Shown: positions 1 to 10,454, numbered from the stretch's first letter. The stretch is 64,000 nt of DNA from Gordonia sp. OPL2 (GCF_003797825.1 NZ_RKME01000010.1:62001-126000); one strand, 5' to 3'. Notes: a model not told the origin generated them from the sequence alone. Translations and numbers: made by a program.

Positions 1-769
1 GCGGCAGGCGCAGTACGGCGACCGACGTGCCGGCCTCCACGGGGAGGGTCGGCGCCCACCGCCGCCATGCGTGCAGGACCTGTGCGGCGGAGGCACCTGC
101 GAAGAAGATCCCGCCGCCGTACACGGTTGCGAGATCCAGCAGGCCGAACTCGATCGCGGTGACGATGCCGCAGCCGTCTCGTCCGCCGAGCAGTGCCCAG
201 AACAGGTCGGAGCCGGCGCTCGCGTCGACGGTGCGGAGTACGCCGTCGGCGGTGACCACCTCGATGCGGAGCACGTGGTCGGCGGCGAACCCGTACTGCC
301 GGCCCAGGGGGCTGAGACCTCCGCCGAGAAGATAGCCGACGACGCCGACCGACGACGACGATCCGACGAGGCCGGTGAGTCCATGCGGAGCAGTCGCGGC
401 GACGACGTCACGCCAACGGACGCCGGCCCCGACGCGGGCGGTCTTGGCCACCGGATCGATGGTGATGTCGGTCATCCGCGAGGTCGTCACGGTGAGGTGG
501 CGGTCGCCCTCGAGAACCGGGCCGTGACCGGTGGCGCGGGCGCCGACGCGCAGGCCGGTGGCGCGGGCATGGCGTACCGCGGCAACGACATCGTCGGCAC
601 AGGTCGCGCCGACGACGACGTCGGGCCTCGGCTGGTTGGCGACGTTGAAGCCGGCGAGTTCTTCGGCATACGCGGCGTCGGTGGGCGTGAGAACGGGGCC
701 GCGAACGGCTGCGGCGAGGTCGGCGATGTCGGTCGGGGGGACGTGTTCATCGGGCGTGGTGACGGTCAT
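1..769 (-). CDS. FAD-linked oxidase (BBE/PCMH type), C-terminus cut by window edge
   Basis: Start ATG at 769; 256 codons are readable before the sequence leaves the window at base 1, so only the N-terminal FAD-binding half is seen. It has the PCMH fold order: PDVVVGATCADDV strand-turn, then GARATGHGP around residue 80, whose His is at the usual site of covalent FAD attachment, then SSSSVGVVGYLLGGGLSPLGR and the ADHVLRIEVVTADG segment typical of berberine-bridge-like oxidases. Such enzymes oxidise sugars, alcohols or other small molecules with O2 or another acceptor. It is the last visible gene of a minus-strand run after the RidA-like gene (70-bp gap). The substrate cannot be told from the sequence. 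Confidence 0.85.
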   Translation of the reverse strand, partial: MTVTTPDEHVPPTDIADLAAAVRGPVLTPTDAAYAEELAGFNVANQPRPDVVVGATCADDVVAAVRHARATGLRVGARATGHGPVLEGDRHLTVTTSRMTDITIDPVAKTARVGAGVRWRDVVAATAPHGLTGLVGSSSSVGVVGYLLGGGLSPLGRQYGFAADHVLRIEVVTADGVLRTVDASAGSDLFWALLGGRDGCGIVTAIEFGLLDLATVYGGGIFFAGASAAQVLHAWRRWAPTLPVEAGTSVAVLRLP

Positions 770-839
770 GAGAGTTCTCCTGTGATGGTGAGATGGTGAG
801 GGCAGGTTCGTGTCGAAAGTGTCTGCGAGGGAGGGTCTT

Positions 840-1337
840 TCATCGACCCGCCTGAGCAGTGATCTCGATGGCGAGGCCGGGTAGGGCGAGCGCGGTGACC
901 CCGACGAGTGCTGCGGGCGGCGTCGCGCGATGGGCGTCGAGGCGTTCGGTGAGTGCTTGGTACGCGGCGAGGGTCGCGGTGATGTCGGTCGTGTAGATCG
1001 TCAACGAGAACACGTCGGCGAGGGTCATCCCGGCCTGCGCGAGGATCTCTTCGATGTGGTGGACGGCCAGGGACAGTTGCGCGGCGTGGTCACCGTCGTG
1101 CAGGACCTGACCGCCGTCGTCGACGGAGGCCTGCCCGGCGATGGTGAGGAGCTCGCGCGGGGCGGGACGGAGCTGAGCATGGTCGAAGCGGAACGGGGCG
1201 TTCCAGGTCGACGGATTGATGCGCGTGAGCGGCCGGGCGATGGGTGTCGGGGTGGCGGGTGTCGGCGTGACGGATGTCAGGGTGGCCGATGTCGAGGTGG
1301 CCGATGTCGGGGTGGTGGGCGTCGTGGTCATGTCCAC
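840..1337 (-). CDS. RidA/YjgF-family protein with low-complexity N-terminus
   Basis: 165 aa. Residues from about 38 onward have the Rid fold pattern (LLTIAGQASVDDGG, HDGDHAAQLSLAVHHIEEIL, TIYTTDI, PPAALVGVTALALPGLAIEI). Canonical RidA removes reactive enamines/imines; the usual catalytic Arg region reads PAALVGV with no clear Arg, so this is more likely a Rid subfamily member without proven deaminase activity. The first 35 residues are an unusual Thr/Ser/Pro tract (MTTTPTTPTSATSTSA...) encoded by short imperfect DNA repeats. The functional start may therefore lie downstream, near LTRINPSTWN. It sits between the sugar kinase (109-bp gap) and the FAD oxidase. Confidence 0.7.
   Translation of the reverse strand: MDMTTTPTTPTSATSTSATLTSVTPTPATPTPIARPLTRINPSTWNAPFRFDHAQLRPAPRELLTIAGQASVDDGGQVLHDGDHAAQLSLAVHHIEEILAQAGMTLADVFSLTIYTTDITATLAAYQALTERLDAHRATPPAALVGVTALALPGLAIEITAQAGR
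1230..1337 (-). repeat. Imperfect short tandem repeat in the 5' end of the Rid-like gene
   Basis: On the plus strand the stretch repeats blocks such as ggccgatgtcg(a/g)ggt and ggtgtcggcgtgac, giving the alternating Thr/Ser/Pro/Ala N-terminus. Units of about 15 bases are imperfect. Either a real disordered extension or an over-called 5' end. Confidence 0.6.
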
Positions 1338-1446
1338 GAGACTCGCGTGGATGGGCGATGTTTCCCATCCCGATCATCGGGGGAATTCCCGACCCAGATT
1401 TCTGGGGGTCGTGCGTTCGGTGTACCCGGTGGCCGTCGGCCGGGGG

Positions 1447-2346
1447 TCAGCTCGTGACGGAGGAGAAGGTGAAGTCGCCGTGATCGCTGCCGAGCCCTGT
1501 TGCCACGATTCCCGCCACGGCACAACCGATCTCGGCTGCCTCGCGGAGTCCGAAGTCATGCCCGCGCGCAACGATGAAGCCTGCGGAGAAGGAGTCGCCG
1601 CACCCGCTCGTGTCGACGACCGTGACCGGTCGCGCAGGAGCATGTTCGGCATCGTCGGCGGTGACCACGTGGGCGCCGTCGGCGCCGGCGGTCACGGCGA
1701 CGCACGCGACGCCGCAGTCGATCAGTCGGCGGCAAGCGGTGACGAGGTCGTCCTCGCCGGTGAACCCGCGCACCTGATCGTCGTTGGGGAGAAGGTAATC
1801 CAGCTGTGCCAGGACAGGCTCGATCCAGGCGAGCAACCCGGGGTCGCCGTCGGCGAGGATGTCGGCGGAGACCGTCGTCCCGGCTGCACGGACGTCGGCC
1901 AGCAGGGGGGCCAGTTCCGGCGGGTTGAGCAGTTCCGGCGCGCCGATGTGGAGATGGTCGACGCCGGTGAGCAACTCCAGTGGGGCGTCACCGAGCGGAT
2001 AGGCGAGGTTGGCGCCGGGCAGATGTAGTGCCGGCCGGTCGCCGTTGCTGCGGATGGGCAGCATGCTCATCGACGTCGGCGCATCCACGGTCACGAGGTG
2101 ATCGGTGTTGACGCCGTACCGGTTCAGCATGGTCGTCAGGAGGTCGCCGGGATCGTCGGCGCCGATCGCGCCGACCGTGTAGACCTCGGCGCCCAGTTTG
2201 GCCATCGTGATCGCGGTACCCCCGGCCGGCCCGGCCGCCGACATCCGGATGTCGCGGACGAGGGCGGCGCCCTGACCGTCGGGGATCTCGTCGACGGGTT
2301 GGGCCAGGACGTCCAGGACGTGGGCGCCGAAGGTGGCGACTCTCAT
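1447..2346 (-). CDS. PfkB-family carbohydrate kinase
   Basis: 299 aa, ATG at 2346, overlapping the aldolase stop by four bases (ATGA), so the two are translationally coupled. Ribokinase-fold marks: N-terminal GGTAITMAKLGAEVYTVGAIGADDPG (residues 42-67) and the C-terminal PfkB signature DTSGCGDSFSAGF (245-257), where D251 is the expected catalytic base. Family enzymes phosphorylate a sugar or sugar-like alcohol with ATP. Paired with a class II aldolase, it probably phosphorylates a ketose or polyol that the aldolase then cleaves; the 5-deoxyribose or tetronate disposal pathways have this gene pairing. This is inference, since no isomerase is present here. Confidence 0.88.
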   Translation of the reverse strand: MRVATFGAHVLDVLAQPVDEIPDGQGAALVRDIRMSAAGPAGGTAITMAKLGAEVYTVGAIGADDPGDLLTTMLNRYGVNTDHLVTVDAPTSMSMLPIRSNGDRPALHLPGANLAYPLGDAPLELLTGVDHLHIGAPELLNPPELAPLLADVRAAGTTVSADILADGDPGLLAWIEPVLAQLDYLLPNDDQVRGFTGEDDLVTACRRLIDCGVACVAVTAGADGAHVVTADDAEHAPARPVTVVDTSGCGDSFSAGFIVARGHDFGLREAAEIGCAVAGIVATGLGSDHGDFTFSSVTS

Positions 2347-2999
2347 GCGTTCCTCCCGGGAAACGGTGTGTACTGGCGTTGCAGTGCGGTGACGACGACC
2401 TCGGCGATGTCGTCGTCGGTGAGGGCGGCCGGCGGTGCGACGGCCGCCGACCGGAGATAGAGGTCGGCCAGCCAGTCGACGAGTTCGATTCGGTCGCACG
2501 CCATGTCGGGGTCGTCGCCGTAGGCGACCGAGCCGTGGTTGCGCATCAGCGCCGCGGTGCGGTCGGTGAGTGCGGTCGCGACGGCGTCGCCCAGTGCCCG
2601 ACTTCCGAACACCGCGTACGGCGCGACGCGGATGGATCCGCCGATGAGTGCGGCGGTGTAGTGCACGACGGGTAGTTCGTCGAGGATGTTGGCGACGGCG
2701 ATCGAGGCGACCGGGTGTGCGTGCGCGACGGCCGTTGCCGACGTCTGACGATAGACGTCGAGGTGTATGCGCAGTTCGGACGTCGGCCGGAACGTGGTGT
2801 CGTCGGCGATGGTGCCGTCGAGGTCGACAACCACCAGTTGATCGACGGTGACGTCGGCGAGCCGGCATCCGGATGGCGTGAGCACGACGTGGTCGCCGTG
2901 GCGCATCGAGAGGTTGCCCCCGGTTCCGTGGGTCATACCGGCGCGCCCCAGGCGATGGGACGCAGCGACCACGGCCGCCCGCTCGTCGGTGAATCGCAC
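2343..2999 (-). CDS. Class II aldolase/adducin family protein (fuculose-1-phosphate aldolase type)
   Basis: GTG at 2999 gives 218 aa, the usual length for L-fuculose/rhamnulose phosphate aldolases; longer upstream reading frames add non-homologous residues. Visible motifs: GTGGNLSMR (26-34), SGCRL, SELRIHLDVYR (74-84), the zinc-binding HAHPVAS (H93, H95) and RNHGSVAYG (third zinc His at H155). The enzyme should cleave a 2-ketose phosphate into DHAP or a decarboxylated product plus an aldehyde in the cytoplasm. First gene of a minus-strand operon with the PfkB kinase, divergent from the DUF6891-like gene, so 3000-3129 must hold both promoters. Confidence 0.85.
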   Translation of the reverse strand: MRFTDERAAVVAASHRLGRAGMTHGTGGNLSMRHGDHVVLTPSGCRLADVTVDQLVVVDLDGTIADDTTFRPTSELRIHLDVYRQTSATAVAHAHPVASIAVANILDELPVVHYTAALIGGSIRVAPYAVFGSRALGDAVATALTDRTAALMRNHGSVAYGDDPDMACDRIELVDWLADLYLRSAAVAPPAALTDDDIAEVVVTALQRQYTPFPGRNA

Positions 3000-3129
3000 G
3001 ATCGAAACAGTACGCGACGTGGTGCCGTCGGCCGAACGAATGAACCGGCCCGGCCGCGGAACCGGGGGCGCCGATCCTTCGTCCAAAGAGCAGGGGAACG
3101 AGACGGACCAGGAGACAGGAGGACGTGTC

Positions 3130-3822
3130 ATGCGGGCAGAGGATCTCGGCGACCTACAGGCCCTGGTGAGGTCGCGGCTGGTGCCGGGCTTCGCCGAGCG
3201 CGACGAGGTCGAATCGGATGCTCGTGACTGGGCCGAGGACCTGGGGTTGTCGCCCGAGGAGGCCGTCGTCGAGGTGCGCCGATCGTGGGAGGCGCGTTCG
3301 GCGGCGGAGAGGGAGTGGACCGACACCGGTGACTATGGTCGGCTGCGGGGTGCTTTCGACGAACTCTCTGCCGACGGCGTTCTGGCGTTGATGAACTTCT
3401 CGTGCTGCACCCGCTGTGCGACACAGGCGGTCGACGACGAGCGCACCCCGGACCCGGATCGGGAGGGCTGGTACAAGTTCCGCGAATGGGCGTATGTGTC
3501 CTTCCACGAGCAGGACGCCGAACGGCTCGCCGACGATGACCCCGTCCTCTACCTCGGCTACAGCGGATTCCGTCCCCATCCCACCCTGCCGGATTCGCTG
3601 CTCGATGCGATGTCCGCCGGAGACCTCGACGCCGAACACTGCGCGTACGAGCGCACCGAGACCTTGCTGGCCCAGCAGATCGTCGACACGCTGCAGCGGC
3701 ACGGTCTCGACGTCACCTGGTCCGGTTCCCGGCTCGACCGCATCGCCGTCCGCATCACGTCGTGGCGGAAACCGTTGCCGAACAAGGGGATCGACGGGGA
3801 GCAGGACTCCTCGGAGAGATGA
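3130..3822 (+). CDS. DUF6891-like cytoplasmic protein
   Basis: 230 aa from ATG 3130, preceded by a strong purine-rich site (aggagacaggagg, 3111-3123). The centre reads MNFSCCTRCATQAVDDE (about residues 89-105), a Cys-rich motif, followed by FHEQDAERL, LYLGYSGF and a C-terminal RHGLDVTWSGS segment; this pattern fits the uncharacterised DUF6891 family. No signal peptide or membrane segment. Function unknown. Divergent from the aldolase operon and convergent with the regulator gene at 3870. Confidence 0.72.
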   Translation: MRAEDLGDLQALVRSRLVPGFAERDEVESDARDWAEDLGLSPEEAVVEVRRSWEARSAAEREWTDTGDYGRLRGAFDELSADGVLALMNFSCCTRCATQAVDDERTPDPDREGWYKFREWAYVSFHEQDAERLADDDPVLYLGYSGFRPHPTLPDSLLDAMSAGDLDAEHCAYERTETLLAQQIVDTLQRHGLDVTWSGSRLDRIAVRITSWRKPLPNKGIDGEQDSSER

Positions 3823-3869
3823 GCGGCGGGCTCGGTCGGCGAGATTCTGGACGCGGCCGCGAGGTGGGC

Positions 3870-5657
3870 TCAGACGTCGATGCCGAACTCTTTGATCTTG
3901 CGGTAGATGGTGGCGCGGGAGATGCCCAGTGCGGCAGCGGCGGTCGCCTTGCTGCCACCGTTCTCCTCCAGACTGCGGACGATGGCGTCGCGCTCGAGGG
4001 CCTCGATCCGCGTCAGCGTGTGCCGGCTCAGGGAGCGGCAGGACGGCGGCAACTGGTGGACATCGATGACACCGGACCGCTGATGGGTGACGATCTCGCG
4101 CAGAATCTGTCGCAGCTGTGCGACGTTACCCGGCCAGCTGTACTTGCTGAGCTGTCGCATCGCTTCCGCGGACACGGTGAGTTCGCGTCCCCGCGTCAGC
4201 TGGCGCAACAGTGTCGGGATCAGATCGTGCAGGTCCTCGATGCGGTGTCGCAGCGGCGGGACCGGCACGGTGTGGGAGAAGAACGGCAACAGGATCGCCG
4301 CCGCGTCCGCGTCGTGCAGCGCGTCGACGGTGACGTGCCCGACCGTGACGCCCACCCAGCCCGCGCTCTCCCGGCCCTGCAGCATGCTCGCGACATGCGC
4401 CAGTGTCGGGCCGTCGAGGGTGTCGATGTCGCGGAGTACGACGCTGAAATCGTCGCGGTCGAGTTCGACGGCGAGGGCGTCGAGGGTCTCGGGCACCCGC
4501 AGATCCTGAGCCGAGAACACACGCACACTTCCCCGCGCCCGGGTGGCGCCGGCGCGGAGCACCGTCGATCGGCCGGTGCCGGTCTCCCCGGCGACCGCGA
4601 TCCACTCGCCGACACCGACGTGACGTGCGACCCGATCGCAGCACTGTTGCCACGACGAACTGCGCCCGACCACGCCCGGCAGGCCCGACCCGGCACGCCG
4701 CGTCGACGTCCGCGGTTCCGGGCGCTCACCGGAATCCAGGATGTGGACGTGGAACACCGCCATGCCCGACCGCTCGTCCCAGTACTCGGGAACCGGCGAC
4801 AACCGGGCCGCGCGCCCGCTTGCCAGGGTGCTCACCCGACGTGACGCCGTGGCATCGAGGGTCTGGTCGACGGCGTGCTCGAGGAGGGAGATCTGGTCCT
4901 GCGGATCGACCGCGAGGCGGAGACGCTGATTCATCAGGACCACGTCGCCGGCGATCGCGAGCACCATCATCTGGGGCGCGCGCCGGCAGGTCGCGAGGTA
5001 GGCGTTGAGCAGTCGTGATTCACGTTCGCTGGCCTGCGACAGCATGCGCTGCTCGATCTGTGCCGTCGCCGACTTCGCCAGCGACAACAACAGTGGGCCC
5101 CCGTCGTCGGCGAGGCCGGTCAGGTCCAGCGCACCCATCACCGCACCCGACACCGGGTGCACGATCGGGACGCCGGCGCACGACAGATCCGCGAGGAGAC
5201 TCGCATAGTGCTCCGACCCGCGGACGAGGGTGGCCTGCCGGTTCTCCAGTGCGGTACCGATGCCGTTGGTGCCGGCGTGTTCCTCGCTGTAGCTGTACCC
5301 GGGCGCCAGACTCACCTCGTCGAGCATGCGGCCGAGCGGTCGGTGGGCGGTCGCGCGGGACAGGACCACGCCGTCCGAGGAGGTGAGAATGATGCTCACC
5401 GGTTCGGCGGAGAGGTCGTCGGCGAGCTGCCGGATGATGGGTCGTGCCGCGGACACGAGAGGGCTCTCGAGGTTGGGTTCGCGGACGAACGGCAACTCGA
5501 GACGGTCGGCGTGGACGTTGAACGCGCGGGACCGGCGCCACGACGTGGAGATGCTCTCGCGGACTCCGACGGAGATGTTGTCGTCGGTCAGAAAGCGTTC
5601 ACGTGCGGCGGCGATGCCGCTGGGCGTCTCGGTCTGGGAGGTGGGCTGGAAACTCAC
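3870..5657 (-). CDS. GAF / AAA / Fis-HTH transcriptional activator (AcoR/MimR type)
   Basis: 595 aa, GTG start at 5657. An N-terminal sensory GAF-like region (about 70-205) contains SYSEEHAGTNGIGTALE, typical of AcoR-type activators. The AAA region follows with Walker A GETGTGRST (357-365), a weak Walker B (SVVLRDID, 405-412), YSWPGNVAQLRQ (506-517) and a C-terminal Fis-type helix-turn-helix (549-592, ATAAAALGISRATIYRKIKE). The GAFTGA loop that contacts sigma-54 is missing, which fits actinobacteria, where such proteins work with other sigma factors. The relative MimR activates the mycobacterial propane-type monooxygenase genes. Its place just downstream of the prm operon makes it the likely prm activator. 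Confidence 0.85.
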   Translation of the reverse strand: MSFQPTSQTETPSGIAAARERFLTDDNISVGVRESISTSWRRSRAFNVHADRLELPFVREPNLESPLVSAARPIIRQLADDLSAEPVSIILTSSDGVVLSRATAHRPLGRMLDEVSLAPGYSYSEEHAGTNGIGTALENRQATLVRGSEHYASLLADLSCAGVPIVHPVSGAVMGALDLTGLADDGGPLLLSLAKSATAQIEQRMLSQASERESRLLNAYLATCRRAPQMMVLAIAGDVVLMNQRLRLAVDPQDQISLLEHAVDQTLDATASRRVSTLASGRAARLSPVPEYWDERSGMAVFHVHILDSGERPEPRTSTRRAGSGLPGVVGRSSSWQQCCDRVARHVGVGEWIAVAGETGTGRSTVLRAGATRARGSVRVFSAQDLRVPETLDALAVELDRDDFSVVLRDIDTLDGPTLAHVASMLQGRESAGWVGVTVGHVTVDALHDADAAAILLPFFSHTVPVPPLRHRIEDLHDLIPTLLRQLTRGRELTVSAEAMRQLSKYSWPGNVAQLRQILREIVTHQRSGVIDVHQLPPSCRSLSRHTLTRIEALERDAIVRSLEENGGSKATAAAALGISRATIYRKIKEFGIDV

Positions 5658-5675
5658 AGAACTGACGAACTCCTC

Positions 5676-5695
5676 TGTGATGTGGATCTCACATC
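5676..5695. promoter_or_regulatory. Inverted repeat in front of the activator gene
   Basis: GATGTG (5679-5684), 5-nt spacer, CACATC (5690-5695) forms a short inverted repeat about 20 bp upstream of the activator's GTG. It may be an operator for autoregulation; it shares only the core GTG/CAC steps with the sites upstream of prmA. Confidence 0.35.
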
Positions 5696-5769
5696 GGTCT
5701 GAGTCTATCGGACTCGGCGACTCCGAGTGGGTCGACGAGCAAGTGGGTCGGGGAGTGCGGGGTGGGGAG

Positions 5770-5821
5770 GGCCGGCCGCGATCAACGCCGCGAACGTCTG
5801 TCGTCCGGATCGCGACCGGCC
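5770..5821 (-). terminator. Inverted repeat between the GroEL-like gene and the activator gene
   Basis: Arms at 5770-5783 (ggccggccgcgatc) and 5808-5821 pair at 13 of 14 positions around a 24-nt loop. It lies 32 bp past the GroEL stop in the direction of transcription. There is no U-tract, so it would be a Rho-assisted or partial terminator that separates the prm operon from its regulator. Confidence 0.4.
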
Positions 5822-5852
5822 CAGCTCGGCCGGCGGGGCCGCCGGGTGCCGG

Positions 5853-7547
<1,695 letters not shown>

Positions 7548-8573
7548 TCAGGGGATGAGGATGGCGCGCCCGCGGACGCGCCCGGCGTCGAGATCGTCGA
7601 TGGCCTGCTGGAAGTCGTCGAGCGGGTACTTGGTCGTGTGCAATGTGACCTTGCCCTGCGCGGCGAGCGTCATCAGCTCGGTCAGGTCGTTGTACGACCC
7701 GACGAGATTGCCGATGAAGTTGATCTCCGTGGAGATGACGTCGATGGTGGGGACGTCGATGTTCTCGCCGTACCCGACGACGAAGTAGTTGCCGGCACGG
7801 CGCAGCATCGCGATGCCCTCGGCGGTGGCACCGCCCTCGCCGACGAAGTCCAGGACGGCCTCGGCCCCCTTGCCATCGGTGAGCTCGAGCACCCGGTCCA
7901 CGTGCGTCCCGTCCGCGACGATGCCGTGATGCGCGCCGACCTCGACCGCGAGCTCGACGGCCTCCGGATTGCGGTCGACGACCACGATCGTGACCCCCGA
8001 GATGGCCTCGAGTACCTGGATTCCGATGTGCCCCAGTCCGCCTGCGCCGATGACGACACAGGTGTCGCCCGGGCGAGTCATCCGCGCAACCTTGGCCGCC
8101 GCGTGGTACGCGGTCAGTCCTGCGTCGGCGAGGGCGGCGACATCGGCGGGCTGAAGGGACTCGTCGATGGCCACGACGCTTCGGGCGGTCGTCTTCAGGT
8201 ACTCGGCGTAACCGCCGTCGGTGTCGATGCCGGGGAAATCGCTGTTCTCGCAATGGACGTCGTCTCCGTCGCGGCAGGCGCGGCACAGTCCGCAGGTGAT
8301 CAGCGGATGCAGGATCACCGTGTCGCCGACGGCGACGTTGGTGACCGCGTCTCCGACGGCGTGCACCCAACCGGCGTTCTCGTGACCGATCGTGTACGGC
8401 AGTGCGACGCCGCTCTTCTCGGCCCACTGTCCCTCGAGGATGTGCAGATCGGTGCGGCACACACCCGCGCCACCGATCTTGACGATGACGTCGAGCGGTC
8501 CGGTGATCTGTGGATCGGGTATCTCGTTGAGCTGGAGTTTGTCGTGGTATCCGACCACTTGAACGGCCTTCAT
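7548..8573 (-). CDS. Zinc-dependent NAD(P) alcohol dehydrogenase of the prm operon
   Basis: 341 aa, MDR superfamily. Catalytic zinc ligands C39 (GVCRTD) and H64-E65 (GHENAGW), structural zinc cysteines C94, C97, C100 and C108, and the Rossmann motif GAGGLGHIG. It should oxidise the alcohol made by the monooxygenase (2-propanol, 1-propanol or similar) to ketone or aldehyde with NAD+. The start ATG (8573) overlaps the preceding stop by four bases, so it is translationally coupled to the DUF59 gene. Confidence 0.93.
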   Translation of the reverse strand: MKAVQVVGYHDKLQLNEIPDPQITGPLDVIVKIGGAGVCRTDLHILEGQWAEKSGVALPYTIGHENAGWVHAVGDAVTNVAVGDTVILHPLITCGLCRACRDGDDVHCENSDFPGIDTDGGYAEYLKTTARSVVAIDESLQPADVAALADAGLTAYHAAAKVARMTRPGDTCVVIGAGGLGHIGIQVLEAISGVTIVVVDRNPEAVELAVEVGAHHGIVADGTHVDRVLELTDGKGAEAVLDFVGEGGATAEGIAMLRRAGNYFVVGYGENIDVPTIDVISTEINFIGNLVGSYNDLTELMTLAAQGKVTLHTTKYPLDDFQQAIDDLDAGRVRGRAILIP

Positions 8574-9340
8574 GATGCGCTCCTCTCGGATCTGCGGTTG
8601 GTGACGACGGGCCCGCTGCGACCGTCGCAGTCGGCGTCGTCGGCGTAGCGGGTGGCGAGCAGGCCGCGGCAGAAATGGCCGTTGCCCTCGATGGAGATCC
8701 GCACCGACCGCGCGAATCTCAGGTGCATGGCCACGTCGTCGGCGGGGACCGGGCGACCGTCTTCGTCGACGAGAACGTGGCTGTTGGGGCACAGGCTCAA
8801 TCCCGCGTTCACCCGGCGTCGCATCAGCGCGGCCTTCTTGGGGCCCGGCGGCAGATCCCGGAGGGTCAGGTGTGCGATGTCGCCGATGGAGACCTCGCCG
8901 CGCGCCAGCAGATCAGACACACATCGTTCCATCGCGGCCGTGTGCGCCTTGCGGACGAAGATCTCCCGCAGATCGTCGAGACCCTCGTCGGCCTCGACCC
9001 CGAAGGTCCCCACGTAGCCGGCCTCGGCGGCCAGGCCGGCATTGATCTTGTCGCTGTCATGGTGATCGTCGAGGATCACGCGGACCAGGCCGGCGTCGTC
9101 GATCCGGTGCAACGCGTCCTGGGCGTCGGATGCCATGAGATAGGCGAAGTTCGGCGAACAGAACGACGTCGGGAGCCGCAGATGCACGGTGACACCGACG
9201 TCGTCGATCACGATGGACCGCACGAAATTCAGGTCCGTGATCGGCTCGTCGAGTTCCGGGTCGACGACCGTGGCGAGGGCGGCGAGCACCTCGTCCTCGA
9301 TCGTCATCGGCCGGACGCCGCCAGGGGCCAGCGCGGTCAT
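8570..9340 (-). CDS. DUF59/MIP18-like metal-sulfur cluster assembly protein
   Basis: 256 aa, ATG 9340, overlapping neighbours by four bases on both sides. The N-terminal 100 residues are a DUF59/PaaD-like domain: EDEVLAALATVVDPELDEPI (15-34), DLNFVRSIVI and PTSFCSPNFAYLM with the conserved Cys61. The C-terminal half (about 110-256) is specific to propane-monooxygenase clusters and includes LRDLPPGPKKAALMRRRVNAGLSLCPNSHV. Inference: it helps build or insert the iron-sulfur centre of the reductase PrmB or the di-iron site of PrmA. No biochemical role can be read from the sequence itself. Confidence 0.8.
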   Translation of the reverse strand: MTALAPGGVRPMTIEDEVLAALATVVDPELDEPITDLNFVRSIVIDDVGVTVHLRLPTSFCSPNFAYLMASDAQDALHRIDDAGLVRVILDDHHDSDKINAGLAAEAGYVGTFGVEADEGLDDLREIFVRKAHTAAMERCVSDLLARGEVSIGDIAHLTLRDLPPGPKKAALMRRRVNAGLSLCPNSHVLVDEDGRPVPADDVAMHLRFARSVRISIEGNGHFCRGLLATRYADDADCDGRSGPVVTNRRSERSAS

Positions 9341-10383
9341 GCCGTCACCGCATCCTTGGCGCCCGCCGCCACCTCCACACCCGGATTCGCGGCATCCGTG
9401 GGGATCTGCAGCTCGTCGGGCACCTTGATGTTCGGGTAGAGCGCTGCCGCGTTGAGTCCGAGGATCTTCTTCTTCTGCTCCACGGTGATCGGCGCATACT
9501 CCGTCATGTCCTCCGGGATCTGGAAGTCGACGAAACGCTCCACCAGCCACTGCGGGGTCCACAACGCGTAGTCGGAGGCGAAGAGGATCTTGTCCTCGCC
9601 GATCCAGTACAGGAGTTCGCCGATGATCTGGGCGAAATACCGCGGACGGGTGTGGATGAACGGGATCGCCACCGCCAGGCCGCCGTACACGTTCGACTCC
9701 TGGGTGGCGATCCAGCAGAAGTCCTCCAGCCGCGGCAGACCGACGTGCTCGATGATGAAGTTCAGGTCGAGGTAATCGGTGGCCACCTTGTCGACGTCGG
9801 CGACGTCGAAGGCGTCGCGGTCCAGCGGGCGGATGGTCGGGCCCTTGTGCACGTGGACGTTCTTGATCCCCAGGGCAATACACTCCTCGAGGTAGCGACG
9901 CGACCACGGGTCGTCGAGCTTGTAGCCTCGCGAGTCGCCGTACCACTCGGCCGTGTAGAGCTTGACGCCCTGCAGGTGCATCGATTCCGCGTCACGGCGC
10001 AACTGCTCCAGGCCGAACTCGCCGTGCCGGGGATCGTAGGCGTGGTTGTAGGTCAGCTGATCCGGGTGCGACCGGCACAGGTCGAGCGACTGATCGACCT
10101 GGGCGAACCCGGTCTTGTAGAACTCCGAGAGGATCGTCGCCTGGAAGATCGCGTGATCGGCCGGGCCTTCGGTGAACAGGTCGCGCATCAGGCGGTCCGG
10201 ACCGTAGTAGCAGTACGTGTCGTAGTCCCAGACCTGCTCTTCGGGGCTGAGATTCTTGTGATAGTCGTAGAAGCAGTCGATGAACTGCTTGCCATGGATG
10301 TTGCGCTGGTTGGATTCACGACCGTCCCACAGGTGGACGTGGGCATCGACGATGAAATACTTCTCGCCGTTCTTCTCGTACAT
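9337..10383 (-). CDS. Amidohydrolase family protein (TIM-barrel metal-dependent hydrolase) of the prm cluster
   Basis: 348 aa from ATG 10383. An upstream in-frame ATG at 10458 would place the start inside a strong hairpin and is less likely; GAGAGAG-type purines precede 10383. Metal motifs: DAHVHLWD (13-20, H15/H17), NVHVHKGPT, IIEHVG and FASDYALW. Conserved next to prmD in propane and acetone/alkane monooxygenase clusters; the real substrate is unknown and a role in maturation or in later metabolism is equally possible. Overlaps the next gene by four bases, so the second half of the operon (amidohydrolase, DUF59, ADH) is one coupled unit. Confidence 0.88.
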   Translation of the reverse strand: MYEKNGEKYFIVDAHVHLWDGRESNQRNIHGKQFIDCFYDYHKNLSPEEQVWDYDTYCYYGPDRLMRDLFTEGPADHAIFQATILSEFYKTGFAQVDQSLDLCRSHPDQLTYNHAYDPRHGEFGLEQLRRDAESMHLQGVKLYTAEWYGDSRGYKLDDPWSRRYLEECIALGIKNVHVHKGPTIRPLDRDAFDVADVDKVATDYLDLNFIIEHVGLPRLEDFCWIATQESNVYGGLAVAIPFIHTRPRYFAQIIGELLYWIGEDKILFASDYALWTPQWLVERFVDFQIPEDMTEYAPITVEQKKKILGLNAAALYPNIKVPDELQIPTDAANPGVEVAAGAKDAVTA

Positions 10384-10454
10384 GCTTCTCACTCGCTCTC
10401 TCTGCTGGGCTGTGATGGTGAGACCGGGGCTGGTGGAGGCCGGGCTGGTGGAGA

